From a virus, in the IMG/VR virus record IMGVR_UViG_3300005527_000042, positions 91,714 to 155,713 of that record: a DNA stretch of 64,000 nt, one strand, 5' to 3'. Positions 17,875 to 26,181 of the stretch are shown one piece after another. The notes under the pieces were generated by a model. It was not told the DNA's origin. It did no database searches and saw nothing but the letters and a program-made list of their open reading frames with translations. The position numbers and the translations under genes were made by a program. Each line of letters begins with the position of its first letter. The stretch's first letter is position 1.

Positions 17875-18186
17875 GTGAAGCTCCGTAAAATCGTAAAAGA
17901 ATATAAAAATGCTACAACTTATGAGATATGGGAAGGAATTAGAGACAATTTTACTTTCGGTTTCATCGGAGCGACACTTGTTGTTTTTATTGCAACAAGA
18001 ACCGACTTTGCTGTTCTTATCGGTTATATTGTCTACTATTATTACATGGGTCGGATAGTTAATCGACCAAAGTACGTTACAGATTTAGGTAAGTTGATAG
18101 TTTTCCCAATCCCTTCGGCATTGGGTGCGTTCACAGGGTATAAGTTATCTTATACTTTAATTGGGTTATTGGGGAGTATTTTTTAA
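17875..18186 (+). CDS. Predicted membrane protein, about three segments
   Basis: A 103-residue protein using a GTG start (no usable ATG in frame). Apolar segments lie at about 27-42, 45-58 and 77-102, after a basic N-terminus MKLRKIVKEYKNATTY. Possibly an inner-membrane protein acting with the upstream heme lipoprotein. Its stop overlaps the stop of the convergent gene. Confidence 0.6.
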   Translation: MKLRKIVKEYKNATTYEIWEGIRDNFTFGFIGATLVVFIATRTDFAVLIGYIVYYYYMGRIVNRPKYVTDLGKLIVFPIPSALGAFTGYKLSYTLIGLLGSIF

Positions 18187-18335
18187 TTAGTTCTCCTACC
18201 CTGTCCACGGTAGTTTTTCTCACTTTTATCGTGTTTATTAAAAGATTTTTTAGCTTTACCTAATCTTCTTTTACCAAAATTCACCTTTATAGATGCGTTT
18301 GATGATTTACCTTTTGAACTTTTTCCTGCTGCCAT
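18183..18335 (-). CDS. Very basic small protein
   Basis: A 50-residue ORF starting MAAGKSSKGKSSNASIKVNF and continuing with many Lys and Arg. Convergent with the upstream membrane gene. The composition suggests nucleic-acid binding, like small phage histone-like proteins. No family recognised. Confidence 0.6.
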   Translation of the reverse strand: MAAGKSSKGKSSNASIKVNFGKRRLGKAKKSFNKHDKSEKNYRGQGRRTN

Positions 18336-18358
18336 GTTAATAATTTTATAAAAATAAA

Positions 18359-18389
18359 TATGGATATCATTAAAAAAGTGGTATATTTG
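18359..18389 (+). promoter_or_regulatory. Bacteroidota-type promoter
   Basis: TATATTTG at 18,382-18,389 preceded by TATGG ending at 18,363 (18-bp spacer). Sits 15 bp upstream of the ATG at 18,405. Confidence 0.75.
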
Positions 18390-18404
18390 TAAAAAATATC
18401 AAAA

Positions 18405-20240
18405 ATGCAACTCATCAAACAAAGATTTTCTTATTTCAGAATAGATTTAGTTAGGGATAATTGTATGTTGTCTGAAGATAGACCAATACCAATTGTTGTA
18501 TCTGATGGTAAAGAACTGGATGATGATTTTTTATTTACTGAACAGGTTAAGACACTTGAGCCCGTTGTAAATAGGGATACCAAATTTGAAACCATAAAAT
18601 TGGAACCAAGACCATCAAAGGGTGCGAGGACAAAATATTTTTATGGTGAAAAAGAAAAAGAATACGTTTCTTTCATAAAATTGACAAAAGAACCTTGTTA
18701 CACAACAAGTGAAAAACATTTAAAAAGACATTATGGGAATCCTTTCTCATCAATACAAATTGTAACATTTGAAAGAACAATAGAACTTAGAGAAGGTAAA
18801 CTTTACATAAGGTGTTACAAGAATACCAGATATCGTGATTTTAATTGGAAATATTTCCGTAAATCTTCCAAGGTAATGACGTTAACAATTGATTTACAGA
18901 AGGGAGATTTTACGATTGGGGATATGAATTTTGGAAAGATAAAATCCAAAAGATTTAGAAAAAATTCATTTACTACGTTAGAAATCTTGTTGGGTTCAAA
19001 CAGTCTTTTCAATTTAAAAAAAGAGTTTAGTAACAATCTTAAAATCGCTAAGGAATTTGATGACACATTTAATGAACACGAATTTGTAAATGTTATTAAA
19101 AATCACATTCCAAACTTACCTACTAACGTTGGAAACTTATTTGATAAACATTTTTTTATAACTAGTTTTATTGAATTCTTTGCGGAAAAGAAAAAAATAA
19201 AAACACCAAACGACTTTGTACCACTTATTAAAATACATTACCCAACTGAAAAATACCTTAAAAAGAATCAGAGAAAATTAATGCAATCTATTTTGGATAG
19301 TTACGGAATAAATTCAAAATTTACCTTGAAACTTTTCCATGAAAATCCAAAATTAAATTTACAAGAGTTTTCATGTATGTGTGATTTACTTGGAAAGGAT
19401 TATCCAAAATACCTCGGTTCTTTGAAAAGTGAATGTTTTAATCTTTTTATGGTAGATAATGGTAATGCACATTCTATGGTACCGCTTGAATTGAGAGGTG
19501 CTAAAAATCACCACCGACACCTGTTTATTGATAATGTTGATAGGGAAAATATCATTAAAATTTTAAATTCCCTGATTCCCAAACCGGCAGGAGACCATTC
19601 AGTATCGTCGGTTACTCGAGGTATATACACTTTGATAAAAGACCACTTCGATATGATTGAAAAGATTCGTGAATTTGACCCTAACATAAAAATGAGGGCA
19701 ACAAATTACACGGACTTTCATACAGAGCACATTGAACTATCCAAGACATGTTCATTAATCAAAAAGGGTTGGTCAATCGAATATCAATATGACAACAGAA
19801 TGGTGAGATTAGTGGAGGAACAAATAAAGACTCGATTTGAGAACGACAATCATATTTTTTCTCCTGTGATATTAAAGAGAGAAGAAGAATATTCGGAAGA
19901 GGGTACATTTATGCACCACTGTGTTGCCAGTTACGCAAACAAAGAATCATCAATGATAATTTCATTGAGGACCAACGGTGGTTCAGATAGAGTAACATGT
20001 GAGTTTAACAAAAAAACAGGTGACTGTATTCAGGAGAGACATTTTTGTAATAAGTTACCACCTGAGTATTTTGGTGAATCATTAGAAATATTAAAACAAA
20101 GAGTTAGAAAATTTGCGTCACAAAGATTATTGAACCACATTGATATTAAAAAGGTGAAAGTTAAAATAAATGGGAAGGAAGTCAACCAAAGAGAACCTGA
20201 TTTATTTGAACAACTGATGAATGGTGACATAGAGTTTTAA
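18405..20240 (+). CDS. PcfJ-like protein, paralogue 1
   Basis: A 611-residue protein. The C-terminal part (about 490-590) matches the PcfJ-like domain pattern: REEEYSEEGTFMHHCVASYA, then MIISLRTNGG, VTCEFNKKTGDCIQ and FCNKLPPEYF. The central LMQSILDSYGINSKF and FSCMCDLLGKDYPKYL segments recur in the next gene. PcfJ was named on an enterococcal conjugative plasmid; its biochemical role is unknown. The CV-SY cysteine and HH pair suggest a binding or catalytic site. Own promoter. Confidence 0.78.
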   Translation: MQLIKQRFSYFRIDLVRDNCMLSEDRPIPIVVSDGKELDDDFLFTEQVKTLEPVVNRDTKFETIKLEPRPSKGARTKYFYGEKEKEYVSFIKLTKEPCYTTSEKHLKRHYGNPFSSIQIVTFERTIELREGKLYIRCYKNTRYRDFNWKYFRKSSKVMTLTIDLQKGDFTIGDMNFGKIKSKRFRKNSFTTLEILLGSNSLFNLKKEFSNNLKIAKEFDDTFNEHEFVNVIKNHIPNLPTNVGNLFDKHFFITSFIEFFAEKKKIKTPNDFVPLIKIHYPTEKYLKKNQRKLMQSILDSYGINSKFTLKLFHENPKLNLQEFSCMCDLLGKDYPKYLGSLKSECFNLFMVDNGNAHSMVPLELRGAKNHHRHLFIDNVDRENIIKILNSLIPKPAGDHSVSSVTRGIYTLIKDHFDMIEKIREFDPNIKMRATNYTDFHTEHIELSKTCSLIKKGWSIEYQYDNRMVRLVEEQIKTRFENDNHIFSPVILKREEEYSEEGTFMHHCVASYANKESSMIISLRTNGGSDRVTCEFNKKTGDCIQERHFCNKLPPEYFGESLEILKQRVRKFASQRLLNHIDIKKVKVKINGKEVNQREPDLFEQLMNGDIEF

Positions 20241-20261
20241 TACTACATAATTAAATTTAGT

Positions 20262-20282
20262 CCATGTATATTTTATACATGG
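20262..20282 (+). promoter_or_regulatory. Perfect hairpin covering two candidate start codons
   Basis: CCATGTATA (20,262-20,270) and TATACATGG (20,274-20,282) form a 9-bp perfect stem with a TTT loop. ATG at 20,264 and ATG at 20,279, the two possible starts of the second PcfJ-like gene, lie in the opposite arms. Such a stem could block initiation or serve as an operator. Confidence 0.6.
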
Positions 20283-21667
20283 ATTTGTTACTTAGACATT
20301 ATCAAAACAAAAAATCCAAAACGAACAATTCGGTTTCGATTTGTGAATTACAGTTGTATCAATATGATAGTTTGATACACTATATCGCGGATTTTTCTTT
20401 CGATTATTTACGATACGGAATAAAAAACATCCTTACCATCCATCACGGGTTCACGGTTAATTTAAAAAACGGGGACATAAATACTTACTACCAATTATCA
20501 AACTATTCAGTGAGTGAAGGTGATAAAGGTAGAAGTAAAAATAATAGAAAGAAGAATAATTTTGATTCAATACTTGCACTAATAGAAAACGGCATGTACA
20601 AGGGTGAAAAGAGAAAAGATTATTGGGGTAAAAGGTATAATAAATCAATTCAGGACATTATTAATATTTTAATATCCAAAATACAATCTGAGTCAAATTT
20701 TAATATTGAAAAGAATTATCAAGAGAAATGCTATATTAATCCACTATATGATTTGTTAGTTGATTTTCATTTATCAAAGAAAAATATAAAATACCATGAT
20801 ACTGTTTACACCACAATTCAACAAGAGTATCCACAGAAAAAATGGTTAAAATTAAATGATAATAAATTTTTACCTTCTATTTTAGATTCGTATGGAATTA
20901 AATCAAAGTACTTGATTGCTGAATTAAATAAACCACAAAACTTTGATGTGAATATTAAAAGTCTAAGCTTTCTATGTAAACTTTTTGGTGATGGTTACGT
21001 TGATTATTTAAGACAAACTAAGTGGCACGACATTGTAAAACGTAATTCTAATTTCAGAAAATTCCACACTTTGAAAAATGATAAAGAAAAATCCATGATG
21101 GTCAAGGTTATTAATGATTGGGAAACCACAAACCTATATAAAGATAATTTTGTTGAGTTGGTGAACAAATTAATGAATCTTCGAGAATTCATAGAATCCA
21201 AAAATATCCCCTGTAAATTTAATGCGAGCGATTCCGACTCTGTAGAATTACTTTTAAATAAATTTGAAAACATAAAAAATCATTTTAAAAGGGGTTACAA
21301 AACAAGATATTCATTTAATGAGGAGTTCATAAATGAAATAGAATCTGACATTATAATTGACAATAAAGTTTTTCAAACCAAAATACTCAAAACCGAAGAG
21401 GATTTTTTCACTGAAGGATTTATGATGAAAAATTGTATGTCTAAACAATTCAGCAAAGGTGTGGTCTATATCTATCTTTCCATGAAATGTAATCGAACAA
21501 AGATTAATTTAGAATATAAAAAAGGTAGTTTGATAATGTCTTTTGGTAAGGCCAATAGTCCTGTTGAGTCTTATTTCAATCCCGCAATAAATGAAATATC
21601 AAAAAAAATGATGAAATATTCCAATATGACATGGACTAAAGAAAAATATGAATATATTTCAAAATAA
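20264..21667 (+). CDS. PcfJ-like protein, paralogue 2
   Basis: A 467-residue protein (or 462 from the Met at 20,279). FLPSILDSYGIKSKY and LSFLCKLFGDGYVDYL align with the upstream paralogue, and KTEEDFFTEGFMMKNCMSKQ is its version of the PcfJ-type cysteine block. The N-terminal third is shorter and diverged, and the HH of paralogue 1 is replaced by KN. An ancient tandem duplication. It starts only 23 bp after paralogue 1, so it is probably co-transcribed, with start-codon control by the hairpin. Confidence 0.72.
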   Translation: MYILYMDLLLRHYQNKKSKTNNSVSICELQLYQYDSLIHYIADFSFDYLRYGIKNILTIHHGFTVNLKNGDINTYYQLSNYSVSEGDKGRSKNNRKKNNFDSILALIENGMYKGEKRKDYWGKRYNKSIQDIINILISKIQSESNFNIEKNYQEKCYINPLYDLLVDFHLSKKNIKYHDTVYTTIQQEYPQKKWLKLNDNKFLPSILDSYGIKSKYLIAELNKPQNFDVNIKSLSFLCKLFGDGYVDYLRQTKWHDIVKRNSNFRKFHTLKNDKEKSMMVKVINDWETTNLYKDNFVELVNKLMNLREFIESKNIPCKFNASDSDSVELLLNKFENIKNHFKRGYKTRYSFNEEFINEIESDIIIDNKVFQTKILKTEEDFFTEGFMMKNCMSKQFSKGVVYIYLSMKCNRTKINLEYKKGSLIMSFGKANSPVESYFNPAINEISKKMMKYSNMTWTKEKYEYISK

Positions 21668-21679
21668 TTTTAGGATTTT

Positions 21680-21711
21680 TTTGGAAATCAAATTTTTCTT
21701 TTCTATATTTG
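21680..21711 (+). promoter_or_regulatory. Bacteroidota-type promoter
   Basis: TTTGG at 21,680-21,684, 19-bp spacer, TATATTTG at 21,704-21,711; 20 bp upstream of the ATG at 21,732. Confidence 0.82.
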
Positions 21712-21731
21712 GTTGGTAAAACCCCTTAATC

Positions 21732-21896
21732 ATGGAACCAAAAGAATCAAAATCTAATTCTCACTTCAATATAAGTTTGGCCAAGTCAGGTTTGAGAATC
21801 GTGGCTTGTTATTTCTTATTTTTTACCAATTTAGAAACTGCGGCAATTTTATTTTTTGTGGCGGAGATACTCGGTATCGCGGAAGAAATCTTTTAA
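21732..21896 (+). CDS. Small membrane protein
   Basis: A 54-residue ORF starting MEPKESKSNSHFNISLAKSG, followed by two apolar segments (LRIVACYFLFFTNL and AAILFFVAEILGI). It sits directly behind a strong promoter, which supports it as a real gene. Function unknown. Confidence 0.6.
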   Translation: MEPKESKSNSHFNISLAKSGLRIVACYFLFFTNLETAAILFFVAEILGIAEEIF

Positions 21897-21908
21897 ATTG
21901 TATTAACC

Positions 21909-22181
21909 ATGAAATTCATTCAAGATATCAAATTTTATTTGGTACTCACCATGTTGTTTGCCATCTCTATGGGTATTCTTCTCCAAAAATCCATACATAG
22001 AGAAAATAAATTAAAAACGGAACTATCAAGAACCAAACAGGAAATGGATAGTTTACAAACCTATCTATTTTTATTTGAAACTGAATATAATAGGTTCGCG
22101 ATGGCGTATGATATGTTCTATGAAAGAAACCCAAAAGCTGCCGAAGAATTTGACCACATATTATCAAATGAGACAGAATAA
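21909..22181 (+). CDS. Membrane-anchored coiled-coil protein
   Basis: A 90-residue protein with one N-terminal membrane segment (FYLVLTMLFAISMGILL) and a coiled-coil stretch RENKLKTELSRTKQEMDSL. The shape resembles an inner-membrane spanin subunit, but no lysis gene is adjacent. Overlaps the next gene. Confidence 0.6.
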   Translation: MKFIQDIKFYLVLTMLFAISMGILLQKSIHRENKLKTELSRTKQEMDSLQTYLFLFETEYNRFAMAYDMFYERNPKAAEEFDHILSNETE

Positions 22182-22542
22182 GACAAAACAAAAAGTCGAA
22201 CCACAAAAAGAAGAAGAGATGATAGTTGTTGACCCATCAAATGAAAACAATCAGGATATTGGTATTAGTGGTGAATGGATTAATATTAGAAAATCAACAA
22301 TAATCACCCTAAATGATTATTTGGTAGTTCAACACGATGAGGGACCAGTTTCTTTACGAGTTGAAATAAAGGCAGACTTTAATACTATACCACCTGAATA
22401 CCATGAAATATTTTTAAATGTTTTATCTTCAAGATATCAAGGAAGAGTAAATTTTGGGGACAATCCGTTCTCAAAATGTAAACCAATCCAAAAGAGAAAA
22501 TGGTATCAATTTTGGAGGTCAAAATATTTTGTCGGACCTTAA
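22168..22542 (+). CDS. Hypothetical protein
   Basis: A 124-residue protein from the ATG at 22,168, which overlaps the previous gene by 14 bp; an in-frame Met further upstream would lie inside that gene. Middle GISGEWINIRKSTIITLNDY, basic aromatic C-terminus (KRKWYQFWRSKYF). Not recognised. Confidence 0.6.
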   Translation: MRQNKTKQKVEPQKEEEMIVVDPSNENNQDIGISGEWINIRKSTIITLNDYLVVQHDEGPVSLRVEIKADFNTIPPEYHEIFLNVLSSRYQGRVNFGDNPFSKCKPIQKRKWYQFWRSKYFVGP

Positions 22543-22553
22543 TATTTATTTTC

Positions 22554-22700
22554 ATGAAAAGTCCAAAAGAAATTAATAATCAGGTCATTAAAGAAGATAA
22601 CCCAATTGTAAATGATGAAATAATTCAGGAGAATTATGAATCAGATAATGATTATACTTGGGACGATAATAAACAACATACCGAACAAAATTTCTACTAA
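22554..22700 (+). CDS. Hypothetical acidic protein
   Basis: A 48-residue ORF starting MKSPKEINNQVIKEDNPIVN; strongly acidic. Convergent with the next gene, overlapping it by 4 bp at the stops. Confidence 0.45.
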   Translation: MKSPKEINNQVIKEDNPIVNDEIIQENYESDNDYTWDDNKQHTEQNFY

Positions 22701-23164
22701 AACCAAGGAGGTACATCTCTATTTTTCCATGTTGTGAATTTTGATTTTGCACCCCTGTAGTAGTTTCTGTAAGATTCAATCACACAATCTGTTTTATACT
22801 CTATTGGCATTGCTTTTGGTGGTGTAGTCAAACCTTTGTCACAAATTTTTAATTTATTTGTGACACACCACTCAATAACTTCTTGAGATTTATGACGTTT
22901 ACCATAACGGTAAGTGTACTCTTTACAAAGTTCTAAACCCAATTCACAGAGTATTAGATAGTTTGTCAAGGATTCTCTTACCCATATTGAACACGGGTGA
23001 TTTTTATGTGACAACTTGTACGGTACTTGACCGGTTACTTGTTCGGTCATGTGATGAGCCCCACACAAAAGTTGTGCAGTTTCCAATATCATTTTCACAA
23101 CGTGTTTGTCGCAATGATATTCGGCACATTTTTTTACATCTTTATCAAGAAAGAATATATTCAC
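22697..23164 (-). CDS. Conserved large-virus protein of unknown function
   Basis: A 155-residue protein with a GTG start. The N-terminal MNIFFLDKDVKKCAEYHCDK then HVVKMILETAQLLCGAHH, followed by NHPCSIWVRESLTNYL and ELCKEYTYRYGKRHKS, is a pattern I associate with a conserved protein of jumbo phages and large DNA viruses. The clustered His and Cys (YHCDKH, GAHH) suggest a metal site. Activity unknown. Confidence 0.7.
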   Translation of the reverse strand: MNIFFLDKDVKKCAEYHCDKHVVKMILETAQLLCGAHHMTEQVTGQVPYKLSHKNHPCSIWVRESLTNYLILCELGLELCKEYTYRYGKRHKSQEVIEWCVTNKLKICDKGLTTPPKAMPIEYKTDCVIESYRNYYRGAKSKFTTWKNRDVPPWF

Positions 23165-23168
23165 AAGT

Positions 23169-23176
23169 CAAATATA
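23169..23176 (-). promoter_or_regulatory. Minus-strand -7 element abutting a GTG start
   Basis: CAAATATA on the plus strand reads TATATTTG on the minus strand, only 4 nt upstream of the GTG at 23,164, so the transcript is probably leaderless. No clear TTTGG is found at the usual distance. Confidence 0.5.
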
Positions 23177-23222
23177 GTGATAATTTGAAAAAAAATAGTT
23201 ATATTTACTAAAAAATCTTAAA

Positions 23223-23909
23223 ATGATGCGTATTTCAAATTCATTAATTGAAGGTGAAGTGAGAGAAATAAAACCTTTCATATTTGCTGTTATCGTTAAA
23301 AACCAATATGATAGGTCTAGCTTGTTTTGTAGATACCAAGAATTTTACGAATCTCCATACCCACAGATTAGAGGTAAGTTTTTCACTTTAGAACAATACA
23401 TGAAGTTGTACATTGATACAAATAAAAAACCTCATTTTACGTATCCAAGCGATTGGACTGGTTATAATATACCCTCGAAAGTTCTTTTAGAGGCAAAAAA
23501 TACGTTTGGTTTACCTCGAACCCAATATGATTATACTATGTATGAAATTATTGAATACTGTGAAAGAGAGTGTAGAATAAAGAATCGTGGTGAACAACAT
23601 TCTTGGTATCTTATCGGCGCTGATAAAGTAAAAAGTGGTGTAATGAATCATGAAATAGCTCACGGATTTTATTATACAAACCCACAATACAAAGTTGAGG
23701 TCGATTATTTAATTGGAGATATTAATCATAGAGATTATGAACATTTGAAAAAAGTTTTAATTAAAGGTGGATATTCTGACGACAAAACGATTATTGATGA
23801 CGAGATTCAAGCATACATGTCAACAGGTAAACATCATGAATGGAAAGATTCTGTCTATGAAAAATATTCGTCAGACTTTATTAAAATATTTAAAAGATTC
23901 AATAAATGA
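23223..23909 (+). CDS. Putative zinc metallopeptidase (HExxH)
   Basis: A 228-residue protein. SGVMNHEIAHGFYYTNPQYK (about 140-160) has an HExxH zinc-binding helix, followed by acidic residues in EVDYL that could be the third ligand. The rest (YEIIEYCERECRIKNRG, QHSWYLIGADK) is not recognised. A promoter-like TATATTTA lies at 23,200-23,207. Overlaps the HAD gene by 4 bp. Confidence 0.6.
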   Translation: MMRISNSLIEGEVREIKPFIFAVIVKNQYDRSSLFCRYQEFYESPYPQIRGKFFTLEQYMKLYIDTNKKPHFTYPSDWTGYNIPSKVLLEAKNTFGLPRTQYDYTMYEIIEYCERECRIKNRGEQHSWYLIGADKVKSGVMNHEIAHGFYYTNPQYKVEVDYLIGDINHRDYEHLKKVLIKGGYSDDKTIIDDEIQAYMSTGKHHEWKDSVYEKYSSDFIKIFKRFNK

Positions 23910-24478
23910 AAGTTATATTTTTAGACCACGACGGTGTAATTTGTTTGTCGTCAGAATGGGGTGGTCGATTCAAGAAACAAGAAAAATGGGGTGGTCGTAA
24001 ATTATCTATGACAACATCAGAAATGCCACTAGAATACCGATTTGATAATTTCAATCAAAAAGCGGTTAAGGTATTAAACCAAATCATCGAAAAAACAGGT
24101 GCGGAAATTGTAACGTCATCTGATTGGAAGAGGTGGGCAAATCTCGAAGAAATGGGTGAATACTACGAATCAAAAGGTATCTCTAAAAAACCAATCGCTC
24201 TCACACCTAATTTAGGTCAGTGTAATTGGTATAATGATAAAGTATGGGTTTGGTCACCGAGATGGGATTTGGAGATGACTCGCGTTATCGAGATTAAACA
24301 ATTTTTACACGACCACCCTGAAGTTACTCATTGGGTTTCTGTTGATGATTTGGATATGGGTAAAAATGGAGAGGACTGGAAAGATTGGGGTTTAGATAAT
24401 TTTGTATTAACTCCATCATCTACTTTAGGTATCAAACAATCTGGTATAAAACAAAAGATTATCGATTACCTTACTTAA
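23906..24478 (+). CDS. HAD-domain protein (Swiss-army-knife RNA-repair type)
   Basis: A 190-residue protein. VIFLDHDGVICLSSEWGG (nucleophile motif), TGAEIVTSSDWKRWANLEEM (Ser motif) and HWVSVDDLDMG (acidic motif) match the stand-alone HAD family linked to RNA-repair proteins, common in phages. It may remove 3' or 5' phosphates from nucleic acid ends. Substrate is inferred. Confidence 0.8.
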   Translation: MKVIFLDHDGVICLSSEWGGRFKKQEKWGGRKLSMTTSEMPLEYRFDNFNQKAVKVLNQIIEKTGAEIVTSSDWKRWANLEEMGEYYESKGISKKPIALTPNLGQCNWYNDKVWVWSPRWDLEMTRVIEIKQFLHDHPEVTHWVSVDDLDMGKNGEDWKDWGLDNFVLTPSSTLGIKQSGIKQKIIDYLT

Positions 24479-24529
24479 TTACACCGTTTCTAAACGTAGG
24501 GATATTTATTTAAGTATAGAATTGTTTTA

Positions 24530-25858
24530 ATGAAAAAACCCACACTACAAGAAGAATTACAACGAATCCATGAAATTACCTACGGTAAATCAATGGTAAA
24601 TGAAAATTTTATCGATGATTTATTGGGTAAAATTGGGTTAGGTAAAAAAGACGAAAAAAAAATAGACGACCCCAAAAAGGCGGACTTAGTTTCACCTGAC
24701 GTTGCAGAATTTTATAAGACATTAGAAGATACCGCAGCTCAGGGTGGGTTATCAGAACAACCAAGAGGTTCTATGGAATATCAAAAAGGTGTCGAAACTA
24801 TGCAAATTGGTTTAATACTCTTGGGTTATGAGTTACCTAAATTTGGTGTTGATGGTTTATTTGGTCCTGAAACCGCAAGTGCTGTTAGAAAATTCAAATC
24901 AGATAATTCTGTAATCAAAGAAAGTGCCGATTCATTAAGAGATAAATTAGATGATTTAGGTTACACCGAAAAAGGTAATGAGTTAACCAGTGGTGGTTCT
25001 ATTAATGACAAACTCACAGATATTGTTAGTCAAATTCTTGACAAGTACAGTCAAAGTAATCCTGATGTTGAGGTTACCATAACCGCAGGTAACGATAAAT
25101 TCCACCATAATTTAAATTACGTAAGTCAACACACCAAAGGAAATGCAATTGATTTGGTTTTAAATCCATATAATTCAAAAAACGCTTCCGATTTTATAAA
25201 ATTACTCAACTCAACAAAAAGTAGTGATGGTAATTTTTCATACATAGATGAATACACCAATCCAACCAAAGCCGCAACTGGTGGTCATTTTCATTTACAA
25301 TATGGTGGTAAATCATCTTCTAGTAGTGGTACTTCTGAAAATGCCACACCTGAAATGTTAAATAAGTTATTGGAATTATTAAAAGCTAAAGGTGTTAAAT
25401 CCGAAGAGTTAAAACAATACCTTGACCAAGCGGCTAAAAATTCACAAATCAATGTTGACGGTTTAACGGACATCAATTTTTATAAAAAACTACTTGAAAA
25501 TTTAGGTGCACCCGAAAGTGAGGAAAACTTAAAATTCTTATACGCTTGGAGACAGTCAGAAGGTTCGGGTGGAAAATATAATCCATTTAATACCACATGG
25601 GATTTACCGGGTTCCACTAACGCAAATAGTGTTGGTGTTAAAAATTACAAATCTTTAGAAGACGGTATGAAAGCAACCATCAAAACATTGAGAAATGGTC
25701 TTTATACTTGTATTGTTGATGGTTTGGTAAATGATATTGGTGCTGCGGAAATTGCTAAGTGTGAATCACTTAAGACTTGGGGTACTGGTACTTTGGTTGC
25801 CAAAGTTGTAGATGGTTACGAAAGAGGTGCCAGTCCAAAAATCAAATCTTTAGCGTAA
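24530..25858 (+). CDS. Three-domain peptidoglycan hydrolase with capsid-leader-like N-terminus
   Basis: A 442-residue protein. The N-terminus MKKPTLQEELQRIHEITYGK resembles a cleavable leader (I-H-E). Residues about 83-126 form a peptidoglycan-binding domain (MQIGLILLGYELPKFGVDGL then GPETASAVRKF). Residues about 155-260 look like an M15-type zinc peptidase (SQHTKGNAIDLVL and GGHFHLQYGG supply His/Asp ligands). After a Ser-rich linker, residues about 340-440 resemble phage-tail lysozyme domains (AWRQSEGSGGKYNPFNTTWD, then NYKSLEDGMKATIKTL). Probably virion-associated, for wall penetration at infection. Confidence 0.75.
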   Translation: MKKPTLQEELQRIHEITYGKSMVNENFIDDLLGKIGLGKKDEKKIDDPKKADLVSPDVAEFYKTLEDTAAQGGLSEQPRGSMEYQKGVETMQIGLILLGYELPKFGVDGLFGPETASAVRKFKSDNSVIKESADSLRDKLDDLGYTEKGNELTSGGSINDKLTDIVSQILDKYSQSNPDVEVTITAGNDKFHHNLNYVSQHTKGNAIDLVLNPYNSKNASDFIKLLNSTKSSDGNFSYIDEYTNPTKAATGGHFHLQYGGKSSSSSGTSENATPEMLNKLLELLKAKGVKSEELKQYLDQAAKNSQINVDGLTDINFYKKLLENLGAPESEENLKFLYAWRQSEGSGGKYNPFNTTWDLPGSTNANSVGVKNYKSLEDGMKATIKTLRNGLYTCIVDGLVNDIGAAEIAKCESLKTWGTGTLVAKVVDGYERGASPKIKSLA

Positions 25859-25913
25859 AAAATTAATTTTACTTTTTCTTTTTCTTTCATATCTTTTCAT
25901 AAAACAAAAAGTT

Positions 25914-26138
25914 ATGGCAAAAGATACCTGTGTAATTTGTGGTGTTGAGACACCATATGAATTTGAAACTCATATTGATTTGAGATACGGTTACGTTGAG
26001 GGATTAGGTCAATTGTGTGAGAAATGTAATCGTTCCGATGAGACTAAAAACTTATGTGTTCCAATTGATTTAATTAGGGATACACCAAACGATATGGAAT
26101 TGGGTGAAAAAGTCAGAAGATTGTCCGATAAGTATTAA
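25914..26138 (+). CDS. Small zinc-binding protein
   Basis: A 74-residue protein with CVICG and CEKCN pairs, forming one four-cysteine zinc site (TCVICGVETPYE ... LGQLCEKCNRSD). Preceded by a TATCTTTT-like element. Probably a small zinc-ribbon protein; partner unknown. Confidence 0.7.
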   Translation: MAKDTCVICGVETPYEFETHIDLRYGYVEGLGQLCEKCNRSDETKNLCVPIDLIRDTPNDMELGEKVRRLSDKY

Positions 26139-26181
26139 CAATTCTGTTTTTGGTTGTATTTATATGTAAAGAATTATTTCT

